Shown here piece by piece: positions 50,501 to 60,400 of a stretch of 64,000 nt of DNA (the stretch's first letter is position 1; each line of letters starts with the position of its first letter). Where the stretch lies: assembly GCF_004027225.2 (NCBI RefSeq), contig NW_022651110.1, positions 569,517 through 633,516 of the forward strand. Direction: 5' to 3'. The DNA comes from Strigops habroptila. Its lineage: Eukaryota > Chordata > Aves > Psittaciformes > Psittacidae. The notes beneath the pieces are model-generated. The model was not told where the DNA came from. It did no database searches and saw only the letters and a program-made list of their open reading frames with translations. A program made the translations under genes and the position numbers.

Positions 50501-50930
50501 ACATCGGGGGGGGGTGGGGGGGGGGGGATATTACAGCCACGTGGGAGTTAAGAGGCAGAAATTAAAAGCCCAGGACAGAATTCCTGATGTTTCCAGACAA
50601 AGGGAACAAACCACATCGTTGTTAAATAGAGTTTCAATTCAAGGAGATGAGAAGAGGTTTCGTTTGCCACGTTGTGGAGGAGCAATTGGTTTGCACACAG
50701 GCTCGAAAGGACCAAGCCAGCTACAAACCACACAACCCCATGTGCCTAAAACTCAAGGTTTGGTTAAAAACAACCCCTCTATCCCCCCCCCAAATCACTT
50801 TACAGGGAAAGGCTTCCACTGCCTACGTGAGTGGGATGAGAACTTGGAACATGTGCTATGGAATTCACAGGTACAGGTATGGTTTAAAAACCCCCAAATA
50901 CATCAGGTCTTTCCCACATCATTTCCCCTC
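47520..50930. other. Intergenic region, AKAP8L 3' end to AKAP8 promoter
   Basis: About 3.4 kb with no recognisable gene. Minus-strand AATAAA is not found here. A G-rich run with a single T lies near 50505-50528. Open frames are short and show no family resemblance. Confidence 0.6.
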
Positions 50931-50937
50931 TCCAGAG

Positions 50938-50943
50938 TTTAAT
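50938..50943 (-). terminator. AKAP8L: Possible AKAP8L poly(A) signal ATTAAA overlapping the stop codon
   Basis: The coding strand reads GATTAAACT; the TAA stop (50939-50941) sits inside ATTAAA. A U/G-rich stretch follows about 40 nt further on. No AATAAA was found in the following 3 kb. A weaker GATAAA occurs near 50417. Confidence 0.35.
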
Positions 50944-51421
50944 CCCCATCTTCCTCCTCCTCTTGTGCTGCAGCAGCTTCCTCACTCTCCTCCTCCTCCT
51001 CTTCTACCGGCTGCTGCTCCTCTTCCTCAGGGAGGGATTCCTCCAGAGGCAGGGAATTCTGCTGCTCCCCGTTCCCTGCAGCCGGCTCCACCTCTGCTTG
51101 TGCTTGTGCCTCACTTGTCTCTGTCCCTGTTTCTTCTCGCTCCCCCTCATTCCCAGCACCTTCTGCTTCTACGTTCTCTTTGGGATCCTTGTTTTCCTCC
51201 TCTAGATTTCCCTCCTCTGGATTCTCCTCTTCCAGATTTTCTTCCTCTGCGTTTTCTTCGGGGTTTTCCTCTTCTGGATTTTCCTCCTCTGCATTTTCCT
51301 CCTCGTCCTTGTTTTCGTCTGCTCCTTCTGCTGTTCCTTCCTCGGCATTTCCACTGGCTCCTCCTTCTCCTTCCTCATGCTCCTCTTTCTCTTCTGGGTC
51401 ATCCGTGAAAGGATTCTCACC
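50939..51421 (-). CDS. AKAP8L: AKAP8L last exon: Glu-rich tail and stop
   Basis: [20 protein letters not shown] through QEEEEDGD and TAA: 160 residues. GENPFTD is the family junction motif. It contains a degenerate EEENPEE-type repeat (DNA about 51185-51310). Acceptor TTTCCAG. Confidence 0.95.
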   Translation of the reverse strand, partial: GENPFTDDPEEKEEHEEGEGGASGNAEEGTAEGADENKDEEENAEEENPEEENPEENAEEENLEEENPEEGNLEEENKDPKENVEAEGAGNEGEREETGTETSEAQAQAEVEPAAGNGEQQNSLPLEESLPEEEEQQPVEEEEEESEEAAAAQEEEEDGD

Positions 51422-54400
51422 CTGGAAAGAGAAGACAAACACTCCTCTTGAGCTGCTTCCATGAATCCCTCCCAATGGCATGGCTGCTCCAAAAGCGGTC
51501 AAGTGAGTGGCTCCTGAGAGGAGATGCCACCTCAGGAACTCAAACTGATGCTGATATCAACTGTCAGGTCTGTGGCTCATCCATCCCCTTTGTAACACAT
51601 GGGGCAGGAGACGACACATGAAGTCACCTGCATCATAGACACGACCAGCAGCAACCAGGAACCTGATCTATTATCAAAACCCTCCCCAAATTCTCTGATC
51701 TATTATCAAAACCCTCCTCAGATCACCCCAAAACCCTTCAAGAGCAGCCACCAGGAAATTCCTGCAGCATGGAAGTGTTGCTTCCAGCCTGACCCCATTC
51801 CAAGCCCCCCACCAACACCTACCTTGAGGTACCGCTCCAGTTTCTTACTGATGAGCTTGTTGTTGAGAATACTCCTTGCAACCACTAGTGAGGATTTCTT
51901 GGATTGCTCCATCATGGCCTGGATGGGAGGAGAATAAAACCCACTCAGATTTGCTCCTGAAGCCAGGGATTAGCCACAGCTCAGCAGTGGAGGAGAGAAA
52001 CAGGGGAAAACCTCTGGGAAACAACCCGGAAATCATAGGATCATGGAATGGTTTGGGTTGGAAGGGACCTTAAAGCTCTTCCACTAGAGTAGGTTGCTCC
52101 AAGCCCCATCCAACCTGGCCTTGAACACTGCCAGGGATGGGGCACCAAGATTAACCTCAGACTCTGGAGGGAGGTTTCTGGGGACACAAGAACATGAAGA
52201 TTAACTCCAGACTCGGCAAAGACGAGGATGAAGAAGAGTTCTCCTGGATTTCAGGAAGGAGAGGCACTAATCCCACCCGACTCCATGCTCCTGGTGTGGC
52301 ACTGGAAGCCTGGGAGCCCCGACTCACCCTGCGGTTGTGGTTGTGGTCGAGTGACTTCAAGTGTTTCTGGATGATGCCGTACTGCATGGGGATGAAGAGG
52401 TCACAGGCAGCACAATGAGCTGCCTCCACCTTCTTGATGAAATGCTCCATGCCAACATCTGCACAAGAACGGATTTAATTGGAAAATAATTCAGGGATTT
52501 GGGCTGTGTTCCACATTTTACGACTTCCTCTCTCTTCCAACCCCTACAACCTCCTCCCTCCATCCCCTACAACCTCCTCCCTCTTCCAACCCCTACAACC
52601 TCCTCCCTCCATCCCCTACAACCTCCTCCCTCCATCCCCTACAACCTCCTCCCTCCATCCCCTACAACCTCCTCCCTCCATCCCCTACAACCTCCTCCCT
52701 CCAACCCCTACAACCTCCTCCCTCCAACCCCTACAACCTCCTCTTCCAACCCCTACAACCTCCTCCCTCCATCCCCTACAACCTCCTCCCTCCATCCCCT
52801 ACAACCTCCTCCCTCCAACCCCTACAACCTCCTCCCTCCAACCCCTACAACCTCCTCCCTCCAACCCCTACAACCTCCTCTTCCAACCCCTACAACCTCC
52901 TCCCTCCATCCCCTACAACCTCCTCCCTCCATCCCCTACAACCTCCTCTTCCAACCCCTACAACCTCCTCCCTCCATCCCCTACAACCTCCTCCCTCCAT
53001 CCCCTACAACCTCCTCTTCCAACCCCTACAACCTCCTCCCTCCAACCCCTACAACCTCCTCCCTCCATCCCCTACAACCTCCTCCCTCCATCCCCTACAA
53101 CCTCCTCCCTCCAACCCCTACAACCTCCTCCCTCCATCCCCTACAACCTCCTCCCTCCATCCCCTACAACCTCCTCTTCCAACCCCTACAACCTCCTCCC
53201 TCCAACCCCTACAACCTCCTCCCTCCATCCCCTACAACCTCCTCCCTCCATCCCCTACAACCTCCTCCCTCCAACCCCTACAACCTCCTCCCTCCAACCC
53301 CTACAACCTCCTCTTCCAACCCCTACAACCTCCTCCCTCCAACCCCTACAACCTCCTCCCTCCATCCCCTACAACCTCCTCTTCCAACCCCTACAACCTC
53401 CTCCCTCCATCCCCTACAACCTCCTCTTCCAACCCCTACAACCTCCTCCCTCCAACCCCTACAACCTCCTCCCTCCAACCCCTACAACCTCCTCCCTCCA
53501 TCCCCTACAACCTCCTCTTCCAACCCCTACAACCTCCTCCCTCCAACCCCTACAACCTCCTCCCTCCATCCCCTACAACCTCCTCTTCCAACCCCTACAA
53601 CCTCCTCCCTCCAACCCCTACAACCTCCTCCCTCCATCCCCTACAACCTCCTCCCTCCAACCCCTACAACCTCCTCCCTCCAACCCCTACAACCTCCTCT
53701 TCCAACCCCTACAACCTCCTCCCTCCAACCCCTACAACCTCCTCCCTCCATCCCCTACAACCTCCTCCCTCCAACCCCTACAACCTCCTCCCTCCAACCC
53801 CTACAACCTCCTCCCTCCATCCCCTACAACCTCCTCTTCCAACCCCTACAACCTCCTCCCTCCAACCCCTACAACCTCCTCCCTCCATCCCCTACAACCT
53901 CCTCTTCCAACCCCTACAACCTCCTCCCTCCAACCCCTACAACCTCCTCCCTCCATCCCCTACAACCTCCTCCCTCCAACCCCAACCACCTCAACAAAGC
54001 AACTCTTACACACAGGAGTAGTAACTCACCTTGTGTAAGATCCTGATCCCTGTATATCTGCTGAATGACCGCGTTAATGTCTTCGATCGCTTTACGGCGC
54101 TCCTCAGTTTTCCTTGTTTTATTGGCAACATATTCCTGTGTGGAATATTTCACATTAATCTTTCTTCCCCTCCTCCCCCTCTACTTTTAGCTGCATCTCT
54201 CTACTCTGCTCATCCTCAGGCCTATAGATCCCACCACACACTGTCCTGTAGCAGGATTTAAGATCTGGCCACCAAGATCTGTGGTGGGCAAGGCTTTTAC
54301 TTCCTACCAGAGGTTAAGTGACCTGCTCAAGAGAAGAGGGTGGTCAAGGAGCTCTGATTCTTTACCACAACCTTACTCCACCTTCTCCAGCAGCTTCCAC

Positions 54401-57400
54401 CATGCTTACTCAGAGAAGCAGTTCAGGAGCTTTACAGCATCTCCAATGTAATCTTTGATCTTATTACTAATAAGAATCAACCCCCGAACAAACCTGAGGC
54501 ACAGACACGTATCCAGAGCTCACCTGCAGGAAATCAGCTGTTTGTTGAGGCAACTTGGTTCCAACGAACTTGAAGTGTTCCTTATGGAATTTGCTCTCCA
54601 GGTGACTGCTCATCTCGTCGTCGTAGAAGGTCCGATATTTGCACAGTGAACAAACAAACTGAATCCTGGTGAGAGGGGAAAGACCCACAAACCCATCATT
54701 CCCGCTCTATGGTACCACGTTCCCACTGGACCTACTCCCTCCCTCTACTTAAGGGGGAGCAGATAAACTTATGGAAGTCTCCAACCCTTTGCATGTCCTG
54801 GGCTGCAGCCCCACAGCAGCGGGTCCAAGGAGGGGACCCTGCCCCTCTGCTCTGCTCTGGTGACACCCCACTCGGGTGCTGCATCCAGCTCTGGTGGCCT
54901 CAACATAAGGAGGACATGGAGCTGCTGGAGCAAGGCCAGAGGAGGCCACAGGGATGAGCAGGGGCTGGAGCAGCTCCCAAATGGAGCCAGGCTGAGAACA
55001 TTGGGGCTGGAGAAGAGAAGCTGCGTGGAGAGCTCAGAGCAGCTCCCAGGGGCTGAAGGGGGCTACAAGGGTGCTGGAGAGGGGCTTTGGACAAGGGATG
55101 GAGGGATGGGATGAGGAGTAACAGCTTCCAACGGGAGAGGGAAGAGTTAGATGGGATATTGGGAAGAAGTTCTTCCCTAGGAAGGTGGTGGGACACTGGG
55201 GTGGGTTGAATGGGGAAGGTTTGGATGCCCCATCCCTGGCAGTGCTCAAGGCCAGGTTGGACACAGGGGCTTGGAGCAACCTGCTCTAGTGGAAGGTGTC
55301 CCTGCCCGGGGCAGGGCTTGGAGCTGGAGGAGCTTTAAGGTCCTTTCCAACCCAACCCATTCCCTGATTCCATGATTTACAGCATGTTTTCTTGCTTCTC
55401 TTTCTCTTCTAAGCACAGACATCAAACCAACCGGCAGGAGAGCAAAGCAGCTCTACAAGGAACACACAAAACACTGGGACAACTGGGAACACGGGGATGG
55501 AGCCCGGCTGCCCTCCGGTCCCACCACCAGCAAGAAGCCAGGATAATCCAGCCAGGAGCTGTCACCTTTCCACCATGCGATCCCGGTGCCTCTTCTTCTG
55601 CCTCTCTGGAGTTCTCTTGCCCGCCTGCAACCTGCGCTTGATCTGACTGATCTCCTCCTGGATTGTGAGAGCACCTAAGTGGGGAAAGCAGGAGTGGTGG
55701 AGCTCAGCGCACCACCGGGCCAAAGAGAACGGCCCTGGACAAGTTTAGTCATCGGCCCAACCAAGCCCCACACAACCAAAGAGACCACAGCAAGAGAAGC
55801 TGCTCCCACCAGGCAAGCTCTGCTTCCTACCACATCCATCCCAAATGAGAGATGGGGCATCCCAAATGAGACAGGACAAGGGGTGATGGGTTCAAACTGC
55901 AACAGGGCAAGTTCAGGTTGGAGATAAGGAAGAAGTTCTTCTCCATGAGGGTGGTGGGACACTGGGATGGGTTGAATGGAGAAGGTTTGGATGCCCCAGC
56001 CCTGCTCAAGGCCAGGTTGGGCACAGCTTGGAGCAACCTGCTCTAGTGGAAGGTGTCCCTGCGCATGGCAGGGGGTTGGAACTGGGTGATCTCAAGGTCC
56101 TTTCCAACCCAAACAATTCCATGATTCTATAATTAGCTTTTCCCTCCCAAAAAAGCCCCAACATGGACAAGTTTGGAGGGTGGGAGCAGAGGGAAGAACC
56201 ACACAGAAAGACTCCAACATGGTTTCTTTCCCTGGAGCATCCCAGGACCACGTTTGTGCTGCCCATGTGTCTCCTGCTCCTGAAGCTCCCTTCGGATATC
56301 CCAATGCTTCTCCAACCGATCCCACCACCCCAAACCAGGCAGCTCCATCCCAAACAACTCGCCCCATGGCACACAGGCAATTCAGTGTGGATCCCTACGC
56401 CCCAGGCTGGCACCTCACCATCCCACCTGGAGCAGGGGCTCCAGCTCCTCCCCAGCAGGGCTTTCCCAGGAATTCCTTATCCCTGCGCAGGCACAAAGGG
56501 TGGGATCTGACTAAACGCAGCTGAACGGGTTCCGTGTCCCCCCCAGGAGGTCTGACAGGTCTCCCCTGTTCTCTCCAATGGAATTCCATCTTAACCTCAA
56601 CTGCTCTCCCTTGTAGCACCCCACTGCTGATGTCTATCACCAGACCAGTGATGGGCACACGCTGGTTTAGTGGCAGAGCTTTAGCTCAGGTCCCCAAGAC
56701 ACAATGAACCACAAGGGACAATGAAGCCATGAGGCAAATGGACTCCCAAGAACTGAAGGAACCTGGATAAGCTCATGGAATTGCACTGGAAATGTCCCTT
56801 CTGGCCACGTGGAGCCCTCTATGGGAAGGAGCTTTGCTCCACATGGAGCTCTGGAGCACAAAGAGCACAGACACCAACTCACCTTTCTCTGAATCTTTCC
56901 CTTCTTCATCTTCCCCTTCCTAGAAAGGCAACATTGGGAAGTTAGAACCAAGAGAAGGGGATGGCTGGAGGTTGCTTTGACATCTCCACCAGCCTGGTGC
57001 TTCCAAACCCCTCCTGGCACTCAGGGCTCTGCATGGAGGAGCAGCATCTCCCTTGGATCTGGCTGCTCCATGGTCCCTTCCTGCAGGGACATCACTCCCT
57101 CAGCAGGAGAAGCCTCTACTCCTGCAGGTCTGATACCCAAGACCTCATCCCACCACACCAAAGGAGCTGGATGAGGGGTTACTTCATCCCCACGTAGTGA
57201 CACATCCTAATCCCACCCTTTGGGATTCACCACGGCGCAGGCAATTGATTTCCCACCTGCTTTGGGAATAAGGTGGGATTTCAGGGATCTGCCCTTACCA
57301 GAACTACAGCTTTTAATGATGCCAGAGCAGCCTTCAGGAGTTACTCACCCCTCTGGAGCCCTCCTTCTCCTCCTTCTCTCCTGATTCTCCTTCTGTTCCC

Positions 57401-60400
57401 TCCTCTGAAAGGAAAACCAGAGTCAGCACAAAGAGCAGGAATCACGGAATCAACCAGGTTGGAAAAGACCTTTCAGCTCATCAGCTCCTACCGTTGTCCG
57501 AGTCGGAGTTCTCGGAGCCGTCCGTCTTGGCCGCTTTGCTGTCGGGATCATCGGAGCTGTTCGTGAGCTTCCGCTTCTTCGTGCTGGGATCCTTCTTGAG
57601 CTTCTTCTTCTGGGGCTGGGAGAGAAGAGGAAGGAGAAGAGGGACACGTTCCCCTAGAGCAGGTTGCTCCAAGTTGTGTCCAACCTGGCCTTGAACACTG
57701 CCAGGGATGGGGCAGCCAAACCTTCTCCATTCAACCCATCCCAGTGTCCCACCACCCTCATGGGGAAGAACTTCTTCCTTATCTCCAACCTGAACTTCCC
57801 TGTTGCAGTTTGAACCCATCACCCCTTGTCCTATCACTGCTGAAGCTCCTTCTCCACATCCCTGGAGCCCCCTTCAGCCCCTGGGAGCTGCTCTGAGCTC
57901 TCCACGCAGCTTCTCTTCTCCAGCCCCAATGTTCTCAGCCATACAACCCACCACCCCTCCATCCCATAATGCAGGAGCTGAAGCCAGGAAGGGCTGCAAC
58001 GTTCTTCCTATCTTCAGGAAACAAGGATTTTAGGATTAAAACACCCCATGTTGAATCAACTGAGCGCAACCTCCTCGTTCTGCTTAGGAGATAACACCCT
58101 CCAAAGCCAAAACACGTGGAATTATCACTTCCCGGAGCGTTGGAGGATACATGGAGCTGTTGGGAATGACGTTGAGTGGAACGGGAAGGAGGAGATGACA
58201 CAAATACTTACTTTAAAATCCGAATCCCACATTTTCCAGTTCCTCCTCATCCGCTGCTTCATCATCCCCCCTCCATAGCGCATGTTCCCCGGGAAGCCTC
58301 GCATCCCTTGGAACATGCTGAGTTCTGGGATAATGTTGTGGGAGAAGAGGGAAGGAAGCCTGGAGGAGCCGTGGGGACCCCGGGATCCCATTGACTGCGC
58401 AGCCTCGTTCCACTGGCCGCTCATCCGCCCGGGATAAGCCGATGCCAAGGGCCTGTTGTTGCGGTTGTCCCGCCCCCAGTTCTGGCCCCGCTGCCCAAAG
58501 TTATCCCGAGCTCTGCCCTGGAACTGATCCCGCCGATTCCCGTAGAAGTTGTCGTAGGGACCCTCGTAGGAGCTGTCGTTGTCGTGCTCGGCCTCGCCGT
58601 AGTCGTAGCTGGGGCGAAACATGTCGCGGTCGTTCAGGGAGGACCTCGAGTCGTAGGATTCGTACGAGTCGTACCTGCGAGAGGCACCACTGAGGGACGG
58701 GGCTGAGGCGCAGCAAGAACCCACCCAAAGCCACCAAAACCTACCAGAAAGGCATCAAAACCTCACCAAACGCCACCAGAATCCCACCAAAAAGCGACCG
58801 AACCCACCGAAATCCACCAAACCCCATAAAGACTCGCCAAAATCCACCAAAACACATCAAAACCCAACAAAACTCACCAAAAAGCCATCAAAAACTCACT
58901 AAAACCCAACAAAATCCCACCAAAAAGCTACCAAACCCACCAAAATCCACCAAAACCCACCAAAACTCAAAAAGCCATCAAAAACTCAACAAAACCCACC
59001 AAAACTCACCGAAACCCCACCAAAAAGCCATCAAAACCTCAACAAAACCCACCAAAATCCCACCAAAAAACTACCAAACCCACCAAAACTTACCCAAACC
59101 CCACCAAAACACACCAAAACCCAACAAAATCCACCAAAACCCCACCAAAAGCCATCAAAAACTCAACAAAACCCACCAAAATCCCACCAAAATGCTACCA
59201 AACCCACCAAAACCCACCAAAACTCCCCAAAAAGCCATCAAAAACTCAACAAAACCCACCAAAATCCCACCAAGCTACCAAACCCACCAAAACTTACCCA
59301 AACCCCACCAAAACTCACCAAAAAGCCATCAAAAGCTCACTAAAACCCAACAAAATCCCACCAAAAAGCTACCAAACCCACCAAAACTTACCAAAACTCC
59401 ACCAAAACTCACCAAAATCCCACCAAAACACAACAAAATCCACCAAAAACTCCCCCAAAAGCCATCAAAAACTCAACAAAACCCACCAAAATCCCACCAA
59501 GAAGCTACCAAACCCACCAAACCCCTGCCAAACCTCACCAAAACCCCCCCAAAAGCCACCAAAAAGCCACCAAAATCCCAGGCAAGGCAGATTTTTAGGT
59601 GTATTTTTCAACCGACAGACGTCACTTGACATGGGACAGGCCACGGAGCAACAAGAGGCGGTGACAGAGCCTCAAGGCTCCACTGGTGGAGGAACCTTGA
59701 ACCATGGGGGACCCCTGAGGCCACCCTCCACCACCTCCAGAAGGACCAAAATGCTTTAAAAGACTAAACCCCCCCAGGGAGCAAAGGTTCTTCAGCAGCC
59801 GAGGGTGGGGGGCACCCCTGTGTCCTTGCTCCCAACCAGGCTGCTGGACAAGGCAGGATCATGGGATCAACCACGTTGGGAAAGACCTTTAAGCTCCTCA
59901 AGCCCAACCGTTGCCCAGCACTGCCAAGGCCACCACTAACCCATGGCACTGAGGGCCTCGGCTGCACGGGTTGGGAACACTTCCAGGCTGTTCCAATGCC
60001 TGAGCACCCTCTGGGGAAGGAATTGTTCCCAGTATCCATCTAAACCTCCCCTGGAGCAGCTTGAGGCCGTTTCCTCTTGTCCCATCCCTTGGGAGCAGAG
60101 ACCAGCACCCTCCTGGCTCCATCCTCCTCTCAGGTAGAGAGCGATAAGGTCCCCAGCGCCCAGCACAGGGGGACAATCCCTGCCCTGGCCCTGCTGCCAC
60201 CCTGGTGCTGCTCCAGGCCAGGATGCTGCTGGAATTCTTGGCTCCGAGCTCTCGTTCAGCTCCATCAATCCGCACCCCCAGCTCCTTTTCCAGGAGCAGT
60301 TTCAGGCCGCTCTTCCCCAAGCCCGGAGCATTGCGTGGGGCTGGTGTGGCCCAAGCGGCAGGTTTAGGGTTGAACCTCATCCCATGGATCCAGCTCCACG

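Noticed and set aside
50647-51408. Plus-strand 253-codon Leu/Pro/Phe-rich frame
   Set aside because: Antisense shadow of the AKAP8L Glu-rich last exon.
52479-54046. Plus-strand open frames of about 515-519 codons, [11 protein letters not shown]-type
   Set aside because: Entirely the 22/23-bp minisatellite read in two frames at once, inside an AKAP8L intron. Open because the unit has no stop, not because it is coding.
59192-59629. Plus-strand 145-codon Lys/Pro-rich frame
   Set aside because: A/C minisatellite artefact.
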